NCBI GenBank assembly: GCA_023433615.1
Contig: JAEZCJ010000194.1
Span: 1 to 22,425, forward strand
From: Bacillota bacterium
Lineage (GTDB): Bacteria; Bacillota; Bacilli; Paenibacillales; Paenibacillaceae
DNA: 22,425 nt
Direction: 5' to 3'
Shown here: piece by piece, positions 1-7,700 of the stretch
Layout of the letters: every line of letters begins with the position of its first letter
Position numbering within the stretch: the stretch's first letter is position 1
Position numbers and translations under genes: made by a program
Notes under the pieces: model-generated
What the model was told of the DNA's origin: nothing
Database searches by the model: none
Seen by the model: only the letters and a program-made list of their open reading frames with translations

Positions 1-1
1 G

Positions 2-622
2 GATCAGGCAGATAAGCAGATTGTTCGTGCCACCTTCGAGCGATATAACGGCGTCTACGGTTACCGGCAAGTTCAGCTCTTTCTGAACCAAGACCACGGT
101 GTTTGGATGAACCACAAGAAAGTTCTGCGGTTAATGCAAGCAATGGAATTGCATTCTAGGACTCGTCGGAAATATCGGAACTACAACCGCGCCTGGAATA
201 TCGGCGACCGGATTGCACGGAACATCCTGAACCGTAATTTCCGTGCAGAAGCTCCTAACCAGAAATGGGTCACCGATATCACCCAATATCGAGTCGGAGA
301 CACTTGGCTGTACCTCTCGGCTATTAAAGATTTATGCCAGAACGAAATCGTTGCTTACCATATGAGCGAGCGAAATGACACGGAGCTTGTATTGCAGACA
401 TTCTCGAAGGCATTTAAAAAGGTGAAGGACGTGACAGGCCTAATCGTTCACAGCGATCAGGGAACCCAGTACACGTCCTACAAATACCATGACTTGCTGC
501 CACAGGTTGAAGAAGCACAAAGGAGAATTGAGAATTATATCCACTTATATAACAACGGCCGTCCGCAAAGGAAACTAAATAAGCTGACTCCGGTAAAGCA
601 CCGAAATCAGCTTATTGTGTAG
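2..622 (+). pseudogene. IS3-family transposase OrfB, 5'-truncated by the window and internally deleted
   Basis: The frame is open from base 2 and reads through an HTH_21-like segment (YGYRQV, then NHKKVLRLM) into an rve/DDE integrase core. The first catalytic Asp lies in WVTDIT and the second in HSDQGTQYTS. In intact relatives about 40 residues with the SFFSHLKTE-type third acid lie between the LPQV segment and the final EAQRRIENYIHLYNNGRPQRKLN block. Here the two are joined directly at about base 508/509, in frame. The protein should therefore be catalytically dead although its reading frame is intact. The upstream part of orfB and orfA lie outside the window. The family call is strong; the exact size of the deletion comes from memory of the family. 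Confidence 0.8.
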
Positions 623-635
623 GGTTTTTCTCGAG

Positions 636-660
636 TGTCCGCTAAATGGGGTCTTGACCA
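636..660. repeat. Putative right terminal repeat of the IS3 element
   Basis: The stretch begins TGTCCGCTAAATGGGG and ends CTTGACCA, 13 bases after the transposase stop. Its complement starts TGGTCAAGACCCC, the kind of T-G start and C/G-rich tip seen at IS3-group ends. The partner left repeat is outside the window, so this is not confirmed by pairing. Confidence 0.45.
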
Positions 661-681
661 CGCTCTATGGTGTCTCTTTGT

Positions 682-1224
682 TTATTCATGCGTATGTGCC
701 GGAACGTAGGTCAACCTGACCACCTGCTCGCCGATTCGCTCGTGAGCCACGAGACGCAGCGGCGGCCGCGGACCGGCGAAGAACGGCTTGCCTTGACCCA
801 GCACATATGGATGAAGATAGAGTCGGTACTCGTCTACGAGACCGAGCTCTGTTAGGCTGTGTGCCAGCTCCGGCCCGGAAACTTCAATGTAACCATCATG
901 CTGAGCCTTCAGCCCTCGTACAGCCGCTGCGAGGTCGCCCTCGATCAGAGAAGCGTTCGGACCGACGGACTGTAACGTATTGGATACCACCCATTTCGGT
1001 TTGCTCGTCCATGCAGCTGCGTATTCCCGCTCCGGCGCATCCCATTCAGAAGGGTCTCCGTCCCAATATCGCATCGTCTCGTACATTCGGCGTCCGTACA
1101 AGCTGCCCGTCAAAGCGTGCACGTCATCGATAAAATGACGGAATACTACGGGATCGGGCCGGAACGCCATGTGGTCGACGAACCCGTCCAGCGACATATT
1201 CAATGCGTAAACGATTTTGGCCAT
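682..1224 (-). CDS. Dihydrofolate reductase family protein (RibD C-terminal domain type)
   Basis: The 180-residue product matches the RibD_C/DHFR-like fold. It has an N-terminal strand MAKIVYALNMSLDGFV, then LYGRRMYETM (the cofactor-loop region), KWVVSNTL, EVSGPELAHSLTELGLVDEYRLYLHPYVLGQGKPFF and a C-terminal LTYVPAH strand. This is the standard motif order and length of the family. Members are NADPH-dependent reductases of mostly unknown substrate; true folate reduction is not implied. The ATG at 1224 is chosen because GAGGAG lies just upstream and because the conserved N-terminus begins there. An in-frame extension up to 1521 has no family similarity. A 16-codon open frame with its own strong ribosome site ends five bases before this start. 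The 3' end lies about 20 bases from the IS end, but the gene looks complete. Confidence 0.85.
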   Translation of the reverse strand: MAKIVYALNMSLDGFVDHMAFRPDPVVFRHFIDDVHALTGSLYGRRMYETMRYWDGDPSEWDAPEREYAAAWTSKPKWVVSNTLQSVGPNASLIEGDLAAAVRGLKAQHDGYIEVSGPELAHSLTELGLVDEYRLYLHPYVLGQGKPFFAGPRPPLRLVAHERIGEQVVRLTYVPAHTHE

Positions 1225-1229
1225 GTGCC

Positions 1230-1280
1230 TCACTCCTCTTGGTTTACTCGCCTGTTCATCATCGGCATTACGACTTCCAT
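1230..1280 (-). CDS. Possible 16-residue leader peptide upstream of the DHFR-like gene
   Basis: A minus-strand ATG at 1280 is preceded, after six bases, by a perfect AAGGAGG (complement of 1287-1293). It is followed by 16 codons (MEVVMPMMNRRVNQEE) and a TGA at 1232-1230. The last two sense codons, GAG GAG, form the ribosome site of the DHFR-like gene, which starts five bases after the stop. That layout fits a translationally coupled leader. No protein similarity is recognised and the length is too short for statistics. It could instead be the decayed end of an upstream gene. Confidence 0.4.
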   Translation of the reverse strand: MEVVMPMMNRRVNQEE

Positions 1281-1376
1281 CAAAATCCTCCTTCCTATGC
1301 ATTTTACCATTTAACTGCATGCCCGGTTTCTCATAGATTGCTAATGTTGCATTCGTTTTGCACAATCTCATGCGCC

Positions 1377-1398
1377 AACTTAAAGTTTTCTTTAAGTT
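1377..1398. promoter_or_regulatory. Perfect 9-bp inverted repeat in the 5' region of the SLH protein gene
   Basis: AACTTAAAG and CTTTAAGTT are separated by TTTT. The element lies about 20-25 bases upstream of A/T-rich -10-like sequences (TATTAT at 1419, TAGAAT at 1424 and 1429). No good -35 is visible at the right distance. It could be an operator for the plus-strand surface gene, or a hairpin in a transcript of the divergent reductase gene. In this 270-base gap (1225-1494), only this repeat, the short leader frame and the ribosome site at 1481-1485 stand out. Confidence 0.35.
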
Positions 1399-1494
1399 TC
1401 CCATTAGGGCTAATTTCCTATTATAGAATAGAATTATGGCGATTGATGCTACGAAATTTTGATGAAACAGAACAATAAGAAAGGAATGGTAAAA

Positions 1495-4440
1495 GTGGTG
1501 ACAATACCAAAGATGAAACAAAGGTTAAGCCTGATGCTCGTACTATTGCTGATGGGCTCCTTCCTCTTCCCAACAGCAGGGAATGCCGCGGATGAGCTAA
1601 CTGCGCAGCAAAAATATGATGCATTAAAAGAGAAAGGCATTTTTGCGGGGCTGGCTGACGGCACAGCCGGACTTGATCAGAACATGAACCGTGCCCAATT
1701 CGCTAGAGTAGCTGCGTTAATCCTAGATCTTGACGGGATAGGATTGCCGGATACGAAAGTTGTAACCGAAGCGCCTTTCAGTGATGTGAAGCTGACTCAC
1801 TGGGCCGTAGAAGAGATTACAGCCGTTAAGGAAGAGGGCCTCTTTCAAGGATACCCGAATGGAACCTTTAATCCTGGCGGCGAAGTGACCGTTCAACAGC
1901 TGGCAGTCGTGGCTGCAGGCATACTTGGTATTGAGCCGGTAGAAGGTGCTGAAGTAGAGGGGGCTGCGGATTGGGCAGCCGGGTATATCAAAGCTTTAGA
2001 AGACGCAGGAGTTGCATTCCCCACGAACTATACAAGTGCTGCCCTTCGCTCTGATCTTGTTTCATTAGCCTATGTGGCTGACGCCCAGATAAATCCCGTG
2101 ATCCCGGAAGTAGACGTGAACGAAGCCGAGGAGGAGGAAGCCGAGGAGACGGAAACCCCTCAGCCGCGGCCGGTAATCGATTGGCCGTACACGCCGCCAG
2201 CCAATCCGGCGCTTGCCATCGCTGGTGTGAAGCAATATGGCTCGGAGCTATTACAGGTGACCTTCAATAAGAACATCGATCCAGAAACCATTCAATTAAC
2301 GGTCACGCGGGATGGCCAGCCCGTTGACTTCCAAGCCGTCCCGGACCAAGCGAACGGCTATCTCTTGACTCTTGCTGAGAATGTGCCGGAAGGAACCACC
2401 TATTCCTACACCGTGACCGCAAGCTACACCGACTCTTCAACCGTCATTGGTTCGAGAGAAGTCGATGCATATCCAGAGAGGATTGTCAAGCTAAAATTCG
2501 GCAATGGGTCTGACATGATTGCCCAAGGGGAACGGATCGGCGTATTGGTGAAGGCCTACAATCAGTTCGGAGAGACGATGGATAATCCGTCCGGGTTGGT
2601 TGTATATTCCGGTAATGTTGATGCTACATTTGACTCGAATCGTATGATTGCCATCGTGGATGTTCCGGCTAGAGGCTCTCTCGTTCATCTTGCAGCGGTA
2701 CATCCCGCCGCTGGCGTGTCAGTCTCAAGTCAATTCACAATCGGGACGGCGCAGATTGCCTCGAAGCTAGAGTTCAGAAGCTCGCTTCGCGATACGAACG
2801 GGCAAGAAGTGGCGGAAGCGCAGTGGATGAATACGTATCATATGAACATCGATGTGTTGGATCAATACGGCCATATGATGCTCTATCCCTTGCCATCCGG
2901 GACGGGTGCGGTTCAATCCACCATCACCCCCAATTTGACCAATGTCTCCATCGGAGCGTTGAGCGAGGCGCCAGCCAATGAGCCGGGCACGTTATCGCTG
3001 CCGATCACGTTCGGCCAATCGGGTCCGGAGGAAGGCCAAGCGTATACCTTTACACTGTATGTGGGAGCGGGAAGCGCCAATCAGACTATCGACGTAGCCG
3101 ACTCGCCTGTGCAGACTCTAGCGACACCTACAGCCGATCCTGCTGGCGGAGAAGTCGTATCAGGCACGCCGGTATCGCTTAGTGCAGCGAGTGGCGCGAC
3201 CATCTACTACACGACAGACGGCAGCACGCCGTCGAGGACGAATGGTTTCGCATATACCGGACCGTTCGTAGTGAATAGCGCAATGACGATCAAGGCTATA
3301 GCGGTACAGGACGGCATGCAAGACAGTGACATTCTGGTGGAGAGCTACACGATTAACGTGCAGGGAACCGCTCTCAATCGGATCAATGTAGCAGCGGAGT
3401 CTGGCGATTGGGACAACGTGGACGAGTCTACTTTTACCGATGCTGGCGTAGAAGATGTAACGACATCCAACCTAGCGGCTGTGATAGCCGCGCTGAAGGC
3501 GGATGGAGCGACTTCGTGGACGGTGTCCGACATTCAGACACTCGTGAACGCCGTAATTGACGATCTGCAGAAGCAGCAAGCTGCACTCGACTTGATCAAT
3601 GAATCAGCGGAGTCTGGCGACTGGACAAGCGTTACCGAGACGACTTTTGCCGATGCAGGCATAACAGGTGTAACGACATCCAACGTAACGGCTGTGAAAG
3701 ACGCGCTGGACGCGGACGGAACGACTTCGTGGACGCTTACAGCCATTCAGACAATCGTGAATGCCGTTATTGACGATCTGCAGAAGCAGCAAGCTGCACT
3801 CGATTTGATCAATGTAGCAGCGGAGTCTGGCGACTGGAACAATGTTGACGAGACTACTTTTGCCACTGCTGGCGTAGAAGGTGTAACGACATCCAATGTA
3901 ACGGCTGTGATAGCCGCGCTGAAGGCGGATGGAGCGACTTCGTGGACGGTGTCCGACATTCAGACAATCGTGAATGCCGTAATTGACGATAGCGCGAGAC
4001 AGGCGGCACTCGATTTGATCAATGCCGCGTCAGCCTCGGTTCCTCCGAATTGGTCGGGCGTTACGGTGCAGACTTTCACCGATGCAGGCATTACGGGCGT
4101 CACTTTAGACCTACTAGACGACATTCAAATCTCATTGGAACAAAGTTTGGCACCATACCCAAGATCAGCCTCCGATATTCAGGCAATTTTTGACGCTGTC
4201 ATACCAGATGCGATGGTATATGCAATCATACAGTGGCTTGGATTTGGATATGGGGATACCCCTACCGTTGATGTATTCATTCGCGCCGGTATAGACGGAG
4301 TGCAAGCTGGGAACATAGGTAACATCTTAGCTGCTCTTCAAGCGGCCTATCCAGGTAGCACTCCTTTTGATCCACCGAATATCCAGACCAGAGAAGATAT
4401 CCAAGAAGAAGTTGACTTCTACTTAAGCCAACCAGAATAG
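1495..4440 (+). CDS. Exported SLH-domain surface protein with Ig-like, chitobiase-C-type and 71-residue tandem repeats
   Basis: About 981 residues. A signal peptide (basic MKQR, then LSLMLVLLLMGSFLF, cleavage likely after GNA) is followed by three SLH-type segments. These are residues ~36-80 (GIFAGLADGT, NRAQFARVAAL), ~95-145 (FSDVKLTHWA, GYPNGTFNPG) and ~158-200, the last degenerate. They should attach the protein to pyruvylated secondary wall polymer. An acidic EAEEEEAEETE linker precedes Ig-like, S-layer-type domains (~237-535), then a CHB_HEX_C-like domain (~541-621, IYYTTDGSTPS). Five helical repeats follow, three of them near identical. No catalytic domain is recognised, so a structural or binding role is likely. 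The start is set by AAGGA at 1481-1485: GTG 1495 (9-base spacing) or GTG 1498. TTG 1459 and ATG 1462 lack a ribosome site. A terminator follows. Confidence 0.8.
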   Translation: MVTIPKMKQRLSLMLVLLLMGSFLFPTAGNAADELTAQQKYDALKEKGIFAGLADGTAGLDQNMNRAQFARVAALILDLDGIGLPDTKVVTEAPFSDVKLTHWAVEEITAVKEEGLFQGYPNGTFNPGGEVTVQQLAVVAAGILGIEPVEGAEVEGAADWAAGYIKALEDAGVAFPTNYTSAALRSDLVSLAYVADAQINPVIPEVDVNEAEEEEAEETETPQPRPVIDWPYTPPANPALAIAGVKQYGSELLQVTFNKNIDPETIQLTVTRDGQPVDFQAVPDQANGYLLTLAENVPEGTTYSYTVTASYTDSSTVIGSREVDAYPERIVKLKFGNGSDMIAQGERIGVLVKAYNQFGETMDNPSGLVVYSGNVDATFDSNRMIAIVDVPARGSLVHLAAVHPAAGVSVSSQFTIGTAQIASKLEFRSSLRDTNGQEVAEAQWMNTYHMNIDVLDQYGHMMLYPLPSGTGAVQSTITPNLTNVSIGALSEAPANEPGTLSLPITFGQSGPEEGQAYTFTLYVGAGSANQTIDVADSPVQTLATPTADPAGGEVVSGTPVSLSAASGATIYYTTDGSTPSRTNGFAYTGPFVVNSAMTIKAIAVQDGMQDSDILVESYTINVQGTALNRINVAAESGDWDNVDESTFTDAGVEDVTTSNLAAVIAALKADGATSWTVSDIQTLVNAVIDDLQKQQAALDLINESAESGDWTSVTETTFADAGITGVTTSNVTAVKDALDADGTTSWTLTAIQTIVNAVIDDLQKQQAALDLINVAAESGDWNNVDETTFATAGVEGVTTSNVTAVIAALKADGATSWTVSDIQTIVNAVIDDSARQAALDLINAASASVPPNWSGVTVQTFTDAGITGVTLDLLDDIQISLEQSLAPYPRSASDIQAIFDAVIPDAMVYAIIQWLGFGYGDTPTVDVFIRAGIDGVQAGNIGNILAALQAAYPGSTPFDPPNIQTREDIQEEVDFYLSQPE
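3367..4206 (+). repeat. In-gene tandem repeat, 213-bp (71-residue) units
   Basis: Units begin at 3367, 3580, 3793 and 4003. The first two are exactly 213 bp, the third is one codon shorter (DLQKQQ becomes DSARQ) and the fourth is diverged; a fifth, very diverged copy runs to the stop. The consensus carries ALDLIN, ESGDW, TTF-AGV-GVTTSN, ADG-TSWT and IQTIVNAVIDD. Units 1 and 3 share 65 identical bases (3476-3540 and 3902-3966), closer than either is to unit 2 there. This points to recent unit duplication or gene conversion. It is coding DNA, not a CRISPR array. Confidence 0.9.
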
Positions 4441-4450
4441 TAACAGCGCA

Positions 4451-4492
4451 AAATAACGGTGCATGGGATGCTATCCCTTCACCGTTATTTTA
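4451..4492 (+). terminator. Rho-independent terminator of the SLH protein gene
   Basis: An 11-bp stem pairs AAATAACGGTG (4451-4461) with CACCGTTATTT (4480-4490), with an inner GGGAT/ATCCC stem (4465-4477). A short T run continues to 4491. It begins 10 bases after the stop codon. Confidence 0.75.
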
Positions 4493-4559
4493 TGCCAGCA
4501 TCTGTCTGTATACAGTGCAGTCGTCACCAAATCGTCGATACTAATATAACCATCCCAAC

Positions 4560-4603
4560 AAGACAGCGGCGCAAGGGCTCTCCCCCTGCGCCGCTGTCTT
4601 TTA
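4560..4603 (+). terminator. Second terminator-like hairpin in the same gap
   Basis: A perfect 14-bp G/C-rich stem pairs 4560-4573 (AAGACAGCGGCGCA) with 4587-4600 around a 13-base loop, and TTTTATT follows. No recognisable gene lies between this hairpin and the previous terminator. It may be a backup terminator or the end of a short RNA. The gap 4441-4767 otherwise holds a 10-bp palindrome CTGTATACAG at 4506-4515 and the promoter region of the next gene. Confidence 0.7.
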
Positions 4604-4674
4604 TTCATCCACGATCCGAATGTGCACCGCTGCCGTCCTAATATCCTAGGGGGAAATATCTTAAGTTTGTATAT

Positions 4675-4688
4675 TGAAAGCGCTATCT
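4675..4688. promoter_or_regulatory. Catabolite-responsive element (cre) for CcpA
   Basis: TGAAAGCGCTATCT agrees at every defined position with the degenerate Bacillus consensus TGWAARCGYTWNCW. It overlaps a possible -35 (TTGAAA, 4674-4679) and lies about 80 bases upstream of the surface esterase gene. A site in the -35 region usually means repression by CcpA when preferred sugars are present. The promoter itself is not sharply defined (TATCGT at 17 bases is a weak -10), so the polarity of control is inferred. Confidence 0.65.
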
Positions 4689-4767
4689 AATAATTATATC
4701 GTATATTGAGGATATTTCCAGTATGTGGAAAATTGTCCAAAAAAGTCGAATAAGGAGGAATACGATT

Positions 4768-7700
4768 ATGTCAAAACGATTTAGCAAAATGCTCTCGTTG
4801 CTCTGTTGCTTGGTCATGTTGATGACGCCAATGCCTGTCAGCGATGCCGCCGAAGATGACGAAACTGACGTACAAGCGAATGAGACACCGACCGCCATGT
4901 TCGGAACGCCTCAGCTCGGGTCAGATGACCCGCTGTGGGCCCTGACCATGGAGCATCTCATCAACAAAAGCACCGTGCCTGACGACGCCAGACCTCATGC
5001 CACGGGCACAGCCAGGATCCTGTGGGACAACGACTACCTGTATGCCCGCGTGGTTGTAGCGGACAGCAATCTCTATCAGGGGCCCGGCGGCGATCACCAG
5101 TACGACAGCTTAGAGTTCTATGTCGGCACCGGAGCCAGCGGTTCCAACCAATGGCGAGTCAGTTCGACAGGCGTGTTCTCGGGGCAGTCCGATCCGGGCA
5201 GAGCGGCATGGACCCAGATCACGGATACTGGCTATATCGTTGAGATGCGAATACCAAAGAGAGACTTGACTTTACAGCCTGGGAAATTGACCTTTGAAGT
5301 TTATATCAATAATTCGACGGTTAACGGCGGTGACCGCTATGAAGTTGTATCCGCTTTCGGAGATCCGGACACGGGTTATAGCAGCGCTGCATCTTTTACA
5401 GACAGCCTAGAGCTCACCCTAGCCAATCAAGTCGACGACAGATTCTCCATCATCGCCACGACGGGCTCGGGCGGCACAATAACGCCGAAAGCACCCGGCA
5501 ATGTTCTGAGAGTAGCTAGAGGCTCAGACCAACAATTTACGATCACTCCCGATCACGGCAAAATTGTGGATGTCGTAACGGTAGACGGCGAGCCTGTGAC
5601 GGTAACCGATAGCACCTATCATTTTATCAATGTTGAGGCTGACCATGCCTTTCACGCGACATTCATTAATGATTCAACCGCGGAGCTGCTTCCATTCATC
5701 GTATGGAACGACAACTTCGCTAGAGGCGAATACACGACGGCTGTCATCATTGACCTAGGCGAGGGGAGAGCGGCGGTAGGCTCCGAGCTTCATCCGGGCT
5801 TGTTCACCGTATCGGGCAAGAACACGACGCTGAACGGCGCCTCGGTGACCTTTGAAGGAACGCGCAAGATTACGAGGGTTTACGCCAATAACGAACCGAA
5901 GGTGCTCGGCTATATGGGGCCGGTAAGTTCTTCGCCGGACTATCAGCCCGGTCTGGAAAGCGGCCGATACATCGTAGTCGAATTCGAGTTTTATTCGGCG
6001 AGCGGCGGCAACACAACGCTGGATGGCAGCTCGAACTCGACAGCGCAGGTGTACAGCATCGTCCAGAACGGCGAGATCGTACTGACCGAAGGGGATCCGC
6101 TTAGCTTCATGGTTTTTGAACAGGACGACGTTGTGAATCCGATCCTCGACAAGTTTACGACACACACGGACGATTCGGTCAATCGCGCACTCTACCTTCA
6201 CAAGGACGGAAGCGGAGATGTGGTGCAGGGATTGCCGCTCTATGTCTATACCCACGGCATGAGCCGCGGCGGCACAAGCGCTGAGACAGACCCTAAAGCG
6301 GCCATGAAATCCGCCAACGGCTCAGTCGCGCTGATGAAGAAAATAGGAGAAAACCCCAATAAATACGCCAGCCATATTCTGAACATTTCCTATAACGGCA
6401 TCTCTACTCCATCCACAGCCAATGTTAAGAAGGTTATAGACGATCTGGTTGCCAGCGGGGCAGTAGACCCTAACCGTATTTACGCTGCGGGCTTCTCATG
6501 GGGCGGCCAGTATACGAACAGCTTAATTAACGCCTACCCTGGCTTCTTCGCGGCAGCAGCGCCTATGGCGCCGGTAAGCGGATCGCCGAACGCGAACGAC
6601 AACGACGCTCACAGCGAACTAGCCTATTGGATGTTTATCAATGTGCATAACGTCGGAACGTACCAGAATAACCTAAATACCTTCATAACCACGAACATGC
6701 CGAAAATGACCAACGCGAGAGCTTCGAACTTTACGAGCAATGAGGCGCTTACGTGGCCATACAATCAATTTGATCAACCAAGTCAGAGACCGAATCCGAA
6801 CAACACGCCCGTCCTGAGCGATCAGGTCGCGCACGAAGTAGAAGCGGCGGTTCTCTACAACGCGATTACGATGGAGAATCCGTTTACTGCGGAGCCTTGG
6901 AGCATCGCTCCGATCGCGCAGTCCGCTAACTTGCCTGCTTGGAACAATGACTACAGAGACGTCTTTGCTTGGATGTTCGCACAGAGTAAACTAGGCGAGC
7001 TGCCTGATGATGCTCCAACCGCCATGTTCGGAACGCCTGAGCTCGGATCGGGCGATCCGCTGTGGGCCCTGACAACGGAGCATCTCATCAACAAAAGCAC
7101 TGTGCCTGATGACATCAGACCTCATGCCACGGGCACAGCCAGAATCCTGTGGGACAACGATTACGTGTATGCTCGCGTAGTTGTAGAGGATAGCAAACTT
7201 TATCAGGGATCCGGTGCGGATCATACGTACGACAGCCTAGAGTTTTTTGTCGGCCCGGGATCCAGCGGTTCCAACCAATGGCGTGTCAGTGCCACGGGCG
7301 TACTCTCCGGACAGTCCCATACGGACAGAGCTGTGTGGACTGCGATTACGGACACGGGATACGTCGTGGAAGTAAGAATACCTAAGAGAGACTTGATCTT
7401 GCAGCCAGGCAAACTTACCTTCGAAGTGAATATCAATAACTCGACGGAGACCGGTGCAGATCGCTATGAAGTCGTATCCGCTTTCGGAACCCCCGATACC
7501 GGGTTTAATAGCGATGCTGCATTCAAAGACAGCTTGGAGCTCACTCTAGCCGATACAGCGGACGCTAGACACTCCATCACGCTCTCGGCGGCTACGGGCG
7601 GCAAAATAACGCCGAACGTACCAGGCAATGTGATGCGAGTCGAACCTGGCTCGGACATCACGTTCACCGTTATCCCCGACAACGGCAAAATCGTGGATGC

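Larger units (their letters stand above)
1..660 (+). mobile_element. Right end of an IS3-family insertion sequence (left end outside window)
   Basis: The DNA from the window edge to about 660 is the 3' part of an IS3-family element. It holds the second half of an OrfB transposase frame ending at 622, followed by a terminal sequence at 636-660 that reads, on the minus strand, as an IS-end-like start TGGTCAAGACCCC. The end of the element then abuts the 3' end of a reductase gene at 682. The left end, orfA and any target duplication are not visible, so the exact border is an inference. Confidence 0.7.

Noticed and set aside
807..1133. Plus-strand frames opposite the DHFR-like gene
   Set aside because: The minus strand encodes a complete RibD/DHFR-type protein; these frames have no similarity and no good starts.
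3345..3959. Minus-strand frames of similar length repeated every 213 bases
   Set aside because: They are reverse readings of the tandem protein repeat, with no ribosome sites of their own.
3367..4206. Regular repeats that could suggest a CRISPR array
   Set aside because: The unit is 213 bp, fully coding and in frame, with no short repeat/unique spacer pattern.
5755..6255. Minus-strand frames inside the esterase gene (also 7906-8541)
   Set aside because: The two frames occur at matching places of the duplicated cassette, opposite a clear plus-strand protein, and have no ribosome site or family match.
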